This document shows positions 9,001-15,706 of a stretch of 33,624 nucleotides of DNA, one piece after another. A model generated the notes under the pieces. The model ran no database searches, had not been told where the DNA came from, and saw nothing but the letters and a program-made list of their open reading frames with translations. How positions within the stretch are numbered: the first letter of the stretch is position 1; each line of letters starts with the position of its first letter. The translations under genes and the position numbers were made by a program. Where the stretch lies: positions 1 through 33,624 of the IMG/VR virus record IMGVR_UViG_3300035701_000159; one strand, written 5' to 3'. The DNA is from a virus.

Positions 9001-11066
9001 GCGTTCAGCACTTCTCCCTCGCCGAGGCCACTCTGAAAATCGGGATACCAATCCACGGTCCCCGAGGCGTTTCTGGCGCGGACCCGCAGGATCAACATCT
9101 TGTCGGCCGTGGACGGGGTGTAAGTCACAGTGACTTTATGCCACGCTGTATCATCGTCCCAGTTCACGCCGGCCGCGTAGTCCACCAGTTTGCTGTTGGC
9201 CGAATTGAACGCATAATCCGGATCAATCAATTGAATCCGGGCTGGTTCGGTGAACCCAGCCGCCGACGAGAGGATGTAGACATCCACGGTGAGCGGGAAA
9301 TTCTTCTTCACGAAAATCGGCAGATCGAGGAACACCGGGTAGGTTACAACCTCCAGCGTGTGCTGATGCGCGTACGGACAGGTGAATCCCGACGGCTGAG
9401 AACCAGGGGTGTGCGAAGCGACTTTGCCTCCGGGCATCCAACCTTTCACTTGGCCGATCTGCGGCACGCCCGCACTGTTGGCGATATCATAGATCATCGT
9501 CTGTTGCCAGGCGGAGGCACCGCCAGCAACGGACTGTTGGTAAGAGGCACACTGAGTTGCGCTACCCAGATTAGCACCGTAGCCTTCCAGGACATCTACA
9601 GAATACAAGTCATAGATATTGCTGGTGAATGTGGCTCGACTCAAGTTGTAGCTGCCAGCGCGCAAACCATATATACAGTTGCTTATAATCCCATTGATGG
9701 CACAAGAAGTACAACCAAAATAAGCGTAATTCCCACCGTTGCAGGCCCCATTCAAACTGCAGGAAATACACGAATTTAAGCCATTACCATTGCCACTAAG
9801 ATTCCCGGTTTCAGTTACTTCGCAGGAGTAACAACCGTAGAGCGCATTGGCGTTTCCGTTTACACTGCCAGTAACGAGGCAACCTACACACGTGTAAAGA
9901 CCTCCTCCGGATGTCGTACCATTTCCACTCACAGTTCCGCTTACCGTGCATCTAGTGCAAGTACGAACTCCATACGTCCCCCCGCTGATGCTCCCGCTCA
10001 GCGTGCAGGAGGTGGAGTTGAATATCCCGTTTCCCTGTAGACTGCTTCCCGTCTGCCGGATTGAACATTGCAATACCGCACTGGTGGCTGCGTCGACAGC
10101 GTTCTGGGTGCCATTGAATCGAATCTCCACGTTCCGACGATTGAGGGTGAGAATCGACCGCGGAGCTTTATAACCGACCAGGTTTGAACTCAGTGTGACG
10201 GTAGTTGCGGTGATCGCTGTAGAGGCGTGCAGCGCTAACCTCTCCGCATCATTGGTCGCTCTTCGCCAATTGGCCACGGTCACGGCCGCGGAGAGTTTCC
10301 ACGGCGTGTCCGCCGTGAGGTCGGTGGTCACGGGCAGAACGGCAGTACCGGCCGCGGCACCACCCTCGACAGTGATGGCACCGACGGAATTGCTTGTCAA
10401 ATCCTTGATGTCGCCGCCCGACGTGGCCGAAATCTTGAACCAATTCGTATCGATGCTCTGAACGTAATACACTGTGCCTTCAGAAACTCCGCCGGGGAGC
10501 GTCCCGGTATTGGCCCAGAAATAGAGTGGTTGTCCGACGATGAACGGGTGTGCCGTGCAGTTGATCTTGTCGTCGGCCGCCGTACCCGTGCAGGCTTTCT
10601 CGCCGGTGGTGACCAGCGCCGTCACGTAGGTCGGATTCGTGCCGTAGAGTGAAATCGACAGGTATGTTGCATTGATCGTGGCGGTGCCGAGCAGTTCAAT
10701 AATAGCCGTGTAGGACTCGGAAAGCGGAGTCTCCGCCGTGGCACAATTCAGTTGCCCCTTGCTGGCCGCGTTCGTGCCGGCAATCGTGGTGGCAGTTGCC
10801 AACTTCAGATAGGTGCTGGCGTTCGTGGCAAACGTCAGAATGCCCGGCGTGGTAGCGTGGCTGGTGATGGTGATGCCCGGCACGCCCGTAGTCCAGGCCG
10901 ATTGATCCACATCGAACGTTACCGTGTGACCGGCCTGAATTACTACCGGGTGGGCGTCGCCATCGGCGGGAATGCCCCACGTGCCGCTGCCGTTGGCCGC
11001 CTCGTTCCACATCGTCGTGGCGTTGCTCCAGTTGCCGGACGCGAGCTGTGAATACCAGGTGGCCAT
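6093..11066 (-). CDS. Giant tail fibre / receptor-binding protein
   Basis: At 1657 residues this is the largest gene. Residues 1-330 look like a beta-rich head (MATWYSQLASGNW, GTWGIPADGD). Residues about 350-470 form a repetitive Gly/Ser/Cys segment with five CxxC pairs, read here as a right-handed beta-helix. About 600-700 resembles a beta-sandwich. The remaining half is long, low in Cys and rich in Ala/Thr/Gly, with many modules such as GKTGFSL, NPLTTLGTNAPSGWINAAAI and DLGKILGT, including 51-residue tandem repeats. The C-terminus is a short beta-rich tip. Length, repeats and position after the tail genes fit a fibre that contacts the host. The ATG overlaps the upstream stop (TGATG). It ends before the modification cassette. 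Confidence 0.82.
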   Translation of the reverse strand: MATWYSQLASGNWSNATTMWNEAANGSGTWGIPADGDAHPVVIQAGHTVTFDVDQSAWTTGVPGITITSHATTPGILTFATNASTYLKLATATTIAGTNAASKGQLNCATAETPLSESYTAIIELLGTATINATYLSISLYGTNPTYVTALVTTGEKACTGTAADDKINCTAHPFIVGQPLYFWANTGTLPGGVSEGTVYYVQSIDTNWFKISATSGGDIKDLTSNSVGAITVEGGAAAGTAVLPVTTDLTADTPWKLSAAVTVANWRRATNDAERLALHASTAITATTVTLSSNLVGYKAPRSILTLNRRNVEIRFNGTQNAVDAATSAVLQCSIRQTGSSLQGNGIFNSTSCTLSGSISGGTYGVRTCTRCTVSGTVSGNGTTSGGGLYTCVGCLVTGSVNGNANALYGCYSCEVTETGNLSGNGNGLNSCISCSLNGACNGGNYAYFGCTSCAINGIISNCIYGLRAGSYNLSRATFTSNIYDLYSVDVLEGYGANLGSATQCASYQQSVAGGASAWQQTMIYDIANSAGVPQIGQVKGWMPGGKVASHTPGSQPSGFTCPYAHQHTLEVVTYPVFLDLPIFVKKNFPLTVDVYILSSAAGFTEPARIQLIDPDYAFNSANSKLVDYAAGVNWDDDTAWHKVTVTYTPSTADKMLILRVRARNASGTVDWYPDFQSGLGEGEVLNAIRAKTDNLPSAFPTNFADLAITSGTGKVTVGTNADKTGYTVSTVSDKTGYSLSQSFPSNFSSLSIDANGRVDVSKWGGTAITSAYVQANAAQLGGQTATAAAAITVGAYVGNATAALAVDASGRVDLGKVLGTASAGQAGYVGVDWGHVYAPTTAVGLSGTTISTSQHVIVDSGTVTTLTNLPVVTTDWLTAAGVKADAVTKIQAGLSTLDGTGVQSAMTAQGYTTTRAGYLDVLNGIIAAIWNAATSGMTAVGSIGKKLADWTIGTAQTGDAYAIVNNGTYGNAALQTAVSAIPTNPLTTLGTNAPSGWINAAAIASAALNGKGDWSTYAGGDTSGTTTLLSRVPQTLEFSTDSGHYYVKADSSHYAVAKSPATLDWAADVTNKPTIGTGTSTLTTTDIDNRLAAWGKTGFSLSGTVTTFDALVTALNSAHGSGSWATATGFSTLTTSDIDARLTAWGKTGFSLSGTTTTFDALVTALNSAHGSGSWATATGFSTLTTTDIDNRLAAWGKTGFSLTQTFPANFASLAIDSSGRMDLGKILGTDSAGAAGSVGIDWAHVYNQDTGVTLSATSISSISGVTFPSYFSSMQIDSNGYVKVSQGAGQGQINLTSGQVRADVVCWKGGTPPDMTGDAYALLGTPTWETIAADIDSLYSYLSTQTQSILLDIDNCVEVIDWDDIYSIITLLGTPAGASVSADIAAVKADTGDKTGYSLDGAYDPAKTAAQAGDVMDLVDAPNATAVTAIQSGLATDAHVLAIPTNPLTTLGTNAPSGWINAAAIDTDALNGKGDWATVGAKMDLADSLNTTGVADLKTQLGTMPASGDWLTSLGTHAPAGWIDASAIDAAALNAKGDWLTPGGYTAPDNASINDILADSSELQTKLANMIEARGADWRFKPQAVEGVFLADMADVQGTAGRNTLCCLVLAAFHFRVVDGLWTVYATDDTTVFTTWATITDTHITPVVGSHTPT
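7462..7830. repeat. 153-bp tandem repeat inside the fibre gene
   Basis: Units beginning near 7462, 7615 and 7768 repeat at 153 bp, encoding 51 residues each (DID.RL.AWGKTGFSL ... FDALVTAL ... GSGSWATATGFSTL). Two are complete and one is partial. Many differences are synonymous, so the repeats have diverged under protein-level constraint. Confidence 0.85.
9657..10019. repeat. CxxC-bearing beta-helix repeats in the fibre
   Basis: Within the fibre protein, CxxC pairs occur at residues 370/373, 393/396, 412/415, 433/436 and 452/455, a spacing of 19-23 residues. Each is followed by a hydrophobic-x-G-x-hydrophobic-x-G-N pattern (for example CLVTGSVNGN). The period fits one turn of a right-handed beta-helix, which would stack the Cys pairs on one face. 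Confidence 0.75.
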
Positions 11067-11266
11067 CAGCGGAACCTTTCACAAAGAGCGATGAATCGAG
11101 CGAACAAGGGACAGACTGCCAGCAATGCTTGCCGCTGCGTCGGATTTATGCGCGGCCAATCAGCCTCACAACGGACCACATGACTCTCCACGGCATCCAG
11201 ACCGTCCGCTACTTTTTTTGCCTGACCTGGCGGGAGGTGCATGTCTATCTTCGTTTTTTTGGCCAC
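11066..11266 (-). CDS. Small basic phage protein
   Basis: This 66-aa protein begins at a GTG six bases after GGGGAG, just downstream of the previous stop (TAACGTG). A TTG five codons earlier is a weaker choice. It has a Lys-rich N-terminus, then a helix containing HLPPGQAKKVADGLDAVESH, and a second helix with several Cys near the C-terminus (LLAVCPLFARFIALC). No family is recognised. Its stop overlaps the fibre start (TGATG), so it is translated just before the fibre. A fibre-assembly or attachment role is only suggested by position. Confidence 0.6.
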   Translation of the reverse strand: MAKKTKIDMHLPPGQAKKVADGLDAVESHVVRCEADWPRINPTQRQALLAVCPLFARFIALCERFR

Positions 11267-11267
11267 G

Positions 11268-11450
11268 TTAATTCTCCCCAACTATCTCGAACTCTTCCTC
11301 TTCCGGTAGGGTGGCTTCGAGTGCATCCACCGCTGCCTGCACGTCGGTTGGCTGACTGCGAAAATGAAAACAGGTCTGACTCTCGTTGCTGAGAATCACA
11401 TCCACATCGTATCCGTCGCAAACCATTTCTTCCCGAATGATGATTGCCAT
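11268..11450 (-). CDS. Small acidic phage protein
   Basis: This 60-aa protein follows an AAGGA site seven bases before its ATG. The N-terminal half is a predicted beta-hairpin (MAIIIREEMVCDGYDVDVIL). The C-terminal half is an amphipathic helix ending in an acidic stretch (LPEEEEFEIVGEN). No family is recognised. It lies two bases before the start of the 66-aa gene, and the opposite charges of the two products make a small complex possible, though this is inference. Confidence 0.6.
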   Translation of the reverse strand: MAIIIREEMVCDGYDVDVILSNESQTCFHFRSQPTDVQAAVDALEATLPEEEEFEIVGEN

Positions 11451-11463
11451 GATCGTTCCTTAG

Positions 11464-11559
11464 TTACGCGGGTTTCTTTGCGTTGCCGCCGCCGATCGGC
11501 GCGCCGCCATTGAGATTGCTGCCGGCTGACGGATCGCAGTAGAGTTCGGTGTAGGCCAT
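11464..11559 (-). CDS. 31-aa ORF with a TELYxD start motif
   Basis: An ATG with GAGGTGA a few bases upstream opens a 31-codon frame starting MAYTELYCDPSAGSNLNGG and ending in a Gly-rich, basic tail. TELYxD...GSNLN is a sequence I associate with the N-termini of longer phage tail or fibre proteins, so this may be the surviving start of a truncated gene. A similar TELYYD occurs near the C-terminus of the 425-aa tail protein upstream. The strong ribosome-binding site argues that it is translated. Confidence 0.55.
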   Translation of the reverse strand: MAYTELYCDPSAGSNLNGGAPIGGGNAKKPA

Positions 11560-11702
11560 CGTCTCACCTCATACCCAAAATTCTTCCCAATACTGGATTA
11601 GCTTCACCGGCCCGGTGAATCCTGCCGCCCCACGATCCGGACGATTGACTCAGCGAGGAGGTCTTGGGTGTACCAAGCCTGCGGACCAGCCTCAGTTTGC
11701 CT
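11560..11702 (-). pseudogene. Coding-like remnant after the serine-rich gene
   Basis: The 143 bases between the 909-aa gene and the 31-aa ORF contain two protein-like stretches in different frames. One continues the 909-aa frame after its TAA and contains PQAWYTQDLLAESIVRIVG. The other, in the -1 frame, contains AAGFTGPVKLIQYWEEFWV and ends at a TGA. Joined by a -1 shift they would make one small domain, but there is no good start codon. A decayed gene or C-terminal exon-like remnant is the likeliest explanation. A sequencing indel is the alternative. Confidence 0.3.
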
Positions 11703-14432
11703 TTACATGGTATAGGCGCTTTGCAGGAATCTTTCATTACTCTCAAATTGCTCGCGTGTTCGATCGGGGAAGCGCAGGTCGGCAAAGCCTCGGCGAATGC
11801 CCAGCAGGCGAATCACCACGCGGATAGGGTTCTCCGTTGATGCTGCGGGCACTCGCAATCGGACATGGCCGTCCACTACTATCGCGCCGACACAGACGGC
11901 CTCGTCGGATTGACAGAGACATTCGATGCTGTCCTTGGCGCAGACCTCGATCAAGTGGGGATCAATCGGCACCAGCGTTTCGGCCTGCCTCACTATGATG
12001 ATGAGACGGTCGTTAAAGTTGACTTCTGGGGACTCTTCCACAAACAGGGCTGTGAAACCCGTTTTGGTCCAGCTTGCCGGTACGATGGCCGTGGACTTGC
12101 CGCTGCCCGAGGGCACGCTGCCTGAGGGTACGCTGCCGCTGCCTTCACTGCCGCTGGCAGTTGAACCACTGCCAGTCGAAGGCCTCGATGAACCACAACT
12201 CTCCGATGTCTCAGAGCAGGCTCCCGCTTCACTACAAGGCGGATCACATTGAATAGGCCTCCATCTAAATTTTACTGCGAAGCCGCCTCGGCAGCCGGAA
12301 GATAAACTGGTGCTGATCGATGGGCGTGAAGAGGCCGATGATTCCGAGCTGATCGATGGGCGTGAAGAGGCCGATGATTCCGAGCTGATCGATGGGCGTG
12401 AAGAGGCCGATGATTCCGAGAGGGCGCTGCCGGATGACACGCTGCCGACACTAGGGTGACTGATACTCGACGGAACACTGCTGGCGCTGGGGTGACTGGA
12501 AATCGATGAACCGCGACTCTCCGATGACTCATGGCATCCTTGTTGGTGGCAACTCGGTGAGCCGGAAATCGACGAACCGCTGGGGATACTTGATGATGCC
12601 GACGAACCGCTGGGGATACTTGATGATGCCGACGAACCGCTGGGGATACTTGATGATGCCGACGAACCACTGGGGATACTTGATGATGCCGACGAACCAC
12701 TCGATAGCGTACTGGAACTAGCACTGACTATGGATATACTGCTACCACTGATGACAACTGACGAGATGGACGATAGTGATGAACTCGTTGTGCCTCGCCC
12801 GCAACATCGTCCGTATTTAAGAATCTCAAATTTTTCGGAATCGGCGCAGCGTTTCGCCCAGGCTGTGGCCCATCGCGGCGCGTGGCCTAAGTCCGGAAAG
12901 TCAACCTCGTAGATTCCCAGCGGGTCCCAGACCTTGATGATGCAGCAGCGCTGCGCGTGACAACAGGTCCGTTGCCAACTATTGCCGTGACTTCCACTGC
13001 CTCCACTGCCTCCACTGCCTCCGCTGCTTCCGCTGCGGCCGCTGGTTGCGGATGGCGCAGCATTATGAGGAGCCGCAGCAGGAAACTGCGAACTGAAGCC
13101 GCCGTGGCAGCTCCCCGCAGACGAAACTGGGCCACTAGAAGCAGATGAGCCGGAAATCGATGAACCGCGACTCTCCGATGACTCATGGCATCCTTGTTGG
13201 TGGCAACTCGATGAGCCGGAAATCAATGAACTACTAGAGGGTGATGAGCTTGAAGCGGGCGAGCTGGATATTGATGAACTTCCGCTGGATGGCGAGCTGG
13301 ATATTGATGAACTTCCGCTGGATGGCGAGCTGGATATTGATGAACTTCCGCTGGATAGCGAGCTGGATATTGATGAACTTCCGCTGGATGGCGAGCTGGA
13401 TATTGATGAACTTCCGCTGGATGGCGAGCTGCTTTGGGAACTGACACTACTGGACGGAAAACTGGAGGATGAACCTTCAGAGTCAGAGTGGGTCGTTCCA
13501 CTACTAATGGATGACTCACTCAAGGCACTCAAGCCCTCACTAAATGAAAAGGAGAAGCCACCTTGGCAACCGGAGGGCAAGCTGGTGCTGGATGACTTAC
13601 TGGTTCTGTGCCGCTTGCCACAAGGAAATCTGAGCACCTGGGCGTCAACTTCCTTGCAGCAGTGCAAGTCCTTTAACAACCGCACACGAATGATGTCATC
13701 ATAAGCGTGCAACACCCGCCAGGTGTGGGAGGTGTAGTCCATCACGCACCACACCCATTGCCCGCGCCCATAAAGCGGGTAGAGCGCTTCCTGCCAATAA
13801 CAGGGGTGTTGTTTATCGCCGCCGCTGCCGCTGCCACTGGCTTGGCTTGTTCCGCTGCCACTAGCTTGGCTTGTTCCGCTGCGACCGCTATTGTCGGAGA
13901 AGTCAGCCTCAGCGATTAGTGATCCCGCAGGTCCACTAGCGAAACGACCGCTGGCGCTGGCCCCGCTACCTGTACTGCCTTCACTATTGCTGCTGCCTTG
14001 GTGGCACTTGTGAGGCTCATGCGGCGGGCCGGCAATCGGCCACCACAAATCAGTGAGCAGGTCGGGCGGGTTGACTTCGAGGGCCTTCCAAAATACATTT
14101 TCTGGCGTATTGCGATTGCCCTGGTTTCCCCAATCCCACCAGAATGTGACGGGTTTGCCCTTGCAGACCCAAAATAGACCTTGAATTCCGGGGCCGAAAT
14201 TGGCTGGCCCTATCTGTTGCCAGCAGGTCACAATCTCGAAGCAGATCAATCGCGTAGGCAGGTTCGGTGAGAGGGTAATGGAGTTGGTGCTGGAGATGGC
14301 GTGCATCCCCAGTCCCGTATCCGGCGAGAGTGCTGCGCGAACCTTCTGGGCCGTGCGCGATGCCATCCGGGCCACATCCGACAAGCCGCCGATGGGTGTG
14401 CCGTGAACCGGAGATAACGAGGGGATTGTCAT
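11703..14432 (-). CDS. Serine-rich repeat tail protein
   Basis: This 909-aa protein alternates folded Cys-rich modules with very Ser-rich low-complexity blocks. The N-terminal domain (1-145) is ordered. Modules with WQEALYPLYGRGQWVW and with CCIIKVWDPLGIYEVDFPD look like repeats of one small beta domain. Ser blocks occur at about 145-205, 290-410, 560-670 and 670-710. A C-x-GGF motif (CQGGF, CHGGF, CRGGF) recurs after each Ser block, near residues 287, 441 and 712. The last 140 residues are beta-rich and non-repetitive. The ATG overlaps the upstream tail gene stop (ATGA). Position after the tape measure suggests a tail-tip or adhesin component. The Ser blocks are plausible O-glycosylation sites. 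Confidence 0.75.
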   Translation of the reverse strand: MTIPSLSPVHGTPIGGLSDVARMASRTAQKVRAALSPDTGLGMHAISSTNSITLSPNLPTRLICFEIVTCWQQIGPANFGPGIQGLFWVCKGKPVTFWWDWGNQGNRNTPENVFWKALEVNPPDLLTDLWWPIAGPPHEPHKCHQGSSNSEGSTGSGASASGRFASGPAGSLIAEADFSDNSGRSGTSQASGSGTSQASGSGSGGDKQHPCYWQEALYPLYGRGQWVWCVMDYTSHTWRVLHAYDDIIRVRLLKDLHCCKEVDAQVLRFPCGKRHRTSKSSSTSLPSGCQGGFSFSFSEGLSALSESSISSGTTHSDSEGSSSSFPSSSVSSQSSSPSSGSSSISSSPSSGSSSISSSLSSGSSSISSSPSSGSSSISSSPSSGSSSISSSPASSSSPSSSSLISGSSSCHQQGCHESSESRGSSISGSSASSGPVSSAGSCHGGFSSQFPAAAPHNAAPSATSGRSGSSGGSGGSGGSGSHGNSWQRTCCHAQRCCIIKVWDPLGIYEVDFPDLGHAPRWATAWAKRCADSEKFEILKYGRCCGRGTTSSSLSSISSVVISGSSISIVSASSSTLSSGSSASSSIPSGSSASSSIPSGSSASSSIPSGSSASSSIPSGSSISGSPSCHQQGCHESSESRGSSISSHPSASSVPSSISHPSVGSVSSGSALSESSASSRPSISSESSASSRPSISSESSASSRPSISTSLSSGCRGGFAVKFRWRPIQCDPPCSEAGACSETSESCGSSRPSTGSGSTASGSEGSGSVPSGSVPSGSGKSTAIVPASWTKTGFTALFVEESPEVNFNDRLIIIVRQAETLVPIDPHLIEVCAKDSIECLCQSDEAVCVGAIVVDGHVRLRVPAASTENPIRVVIRLLGIRRGFADLRFPDRTREQFESNERFLQSAYTM
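12313..12420. repeat. 36-bp tandem repeat, three units
   Basis: Three near-identical 36-bp units encode 12-residue SESSASSRPSIS repeats in the serine-rich protein. The unit length is a multiple of three, so copy number can change without a frameshift. Confidence 0.92.
12498..12556. repeat. 59-bp dispersed repeat, copy 1
   Basis: This copy is identical over 59 bases to 13152-13210. It encodes the Cys-containing cassette around CHQQGCHESSESRGSSIS, placed at the edge of a Ser block. The exact identity, despite diverged surroundings, points to recent duplication or gene conversion. Confidence 0.92.
12571..12690. repeat. 30-bp tandem repeat, four units
   Basis: Four 30-bp units encode the ten-residue repeat GSSASSSIPS. 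The fourth differs by one base, and a partial fifth unit follows to about 12708. Confidence 0.92.
13152..13210. repeat. 59-bp dispersed repeat, copy 2
   Basis: This is the second copy of the 59-bp segment at 12498-12556, encoding the same CHQQGCHESSE cassette. It adjoins the 33-bp repeat array. Confidence 0.92.
13261..13425. repeat. 33-bp tandem repeat, five units
   Basis: Five 33-bp units encode an 11-residue SSPSSGSSSIS repeat, with one unit carrying a single substitution (Pro to Leu). A partial unit follows. Confidence 0.92.
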
Positions 14433-15706
14433 GGTAATTCGTTGTGCCGCTGGGCGGCTCTTGACGCCGAACTCTTAGCGTCGTAGTAGAGTTCCGTCAA
14501 TCGCTGTTCCATGCCACTGGTACTCCCGCCACCGCTGCTGCCGGTGTTGCCGCCAGAACTACCATCCTGGGGCTCACGGCAATCCACGCCAGGACAGGTG
14601 AATGTGTCGTCGTCTTCGCAACCGCCGCTGTCGTAGTCCGCGCAGAACAAATCCTCGAACCGATAGTAGGGATAGCGCGGCACCCAGCCCTTTGGACACG
14701 TCCCATGTGGCGTGTACCCCATCTCCATCTTGTTGTAGTCCTGCATCATAATGAACCGCCAGCCGAACGGCGACTTGGGGGAGTTGTCGCGCTTGTACTC
14801 ATGATTCCAACCCACGGCGTATTGCGCCTTATTGCAATCGTCTGGGTATGGCCCCTTCGCATTGGGAATCTGTCGGCACTTCAACACGCAAGTCAGCCGC
14901 CAACGCCGGCAGTTCTCCGTGTCCGGCACGAAGGTCTGGTCCAACGCCCAGGTGTCGAACATCAGTGTCCCTTCTTCTTCGCGCAGGAATAGGGGGTGAT
15001 CGAATGGTGCATAGTCCGCACCAGGACAATCGCCATTGACGGTCCCTTCCCGCATGCGCCATGACCTTTCGGCCCGCATGATGTTACAAAGCTGCTCGTC
15101 CGTCAGGCGGTCGCAGGTAATGTGGTATTCCGTCAACGGGATGCGAATGCGGCTATTGAAGGTCTCGTTCGGGGCCTGTTCGACGCCCGTAAAGCAGGCC
15201 GTCATTCCCCTACCGATGCCAGAGCTAAAGGCTGTGGGGTCGATCTGGAGCATTTCTCCGCCGCCACGGACTTGCAGGGTCAGCACCGTTCCCCTGGGGT
15301 GCTTCGGCTTGCAAGTGAAGGGCCACGGGTCGCTGATGTGCAGCAGTTGGTACTGGGCGACGATGAGGTACTGATCGAACAGCGGCAGTTCCTCGCTGAT
15401 GTCCTGCACGTCCCCTAGCACGTTAACCTTCTCGTCCGGCGCGCCCCACTGCACCGTGACAGGCACGCAATCGGGTTCGCCCGGCCAGTGCGAGTCGCAA
15501 ATCTCCTGAAGCTTATTTTTGAGTTCCTTGACTCTCGCTTTCGTGCTCTTTGAACTGCACGGTTTGAAGTACCACCGCCGCATGCCGCCCAAGCCCTGCG
15601 CTGTGGAGAGCGCACCTTGCGGGAAACAAGACAAGTCCTGCAACCCCTGGCAGGATTTCGGAAAGGCCGCCGGATCGGCCAGTGAATTTAACGGCGTCGG
15701 GATCAT
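14429..15706 (-). CDS. Cys-rich tail protein after the tape measure
   Basis: This 425-aa protein starts at an ATG overlapping the tape-measure stop (TAATG); the longer open frame upstream is antisense noise. It is rich in Cys, Trp and Pro. Recognisable segments include LLHISDPWPFTC, CDRLTDEQLCNIM and FGWRFIMMQDYNK. The C-terminus has a Gly/Ser linker (about 382-398) followed by TELYYD and a basic helix. No family is recognised. By position it corresponds to the distal tail or tail-tip protein that follows a tape measure in siphoviruses. The many Cys suggest disulfide or metal stabilisation of an extracellular particle. Confidence 0.7.
   Translation of the reverse strand: MIPTPLNSLADPAAFPKSCQGLQDLSCFPQGALSTAQGLGGMRRWYFKPCSSKSTKARVKELKNKLQEICDSHWPGEPDCVPVTVQWGAPDEKVNVLGDVQDISEELPLFDQYLIVAQYQLLHISDPWPFTCKPKHPRGTVLTLQVRGGGEMLQIDPTAFSSGIGRGMTACFTGVEQAPNETFNSRIRIPLTEYHITCDRLTDEQLCNIMRAERSWRMREGTVNGDCPGADYAPFDHPLFLREEEGTLMFDTWALDQTFVPDTENCRRWRLTCVLKCRQIPNAKGPYPDDCNKAQYAVGWNHEYKRDNSPKSPFGWRFIMMQDYNKMEMGYTPHGTCPKGWVPRYPYYRFEDLFCADYDSGGCEDDDTFTCPGVDCREPQDGSSGGNTGSSGGGSTSGMEQRLTELYYDAKSSASRAAQRHNELP

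Noticed and set aside
12506-12721. Plus-strand open frame through the serine repeats, with a repeating NRWGYLMMP pattern
   Set aside because: It is the antisense of the 30-bp repeats. Repeats without stops in one frame tend to be open in others, and there is no ribosome-binding site or independent evidence.
13241-13444. Plus-strand repetitive frame over the 33-bp array
   Set aside because: It is a mirror of the Ser-coding repeats and has no coding signals of its own.
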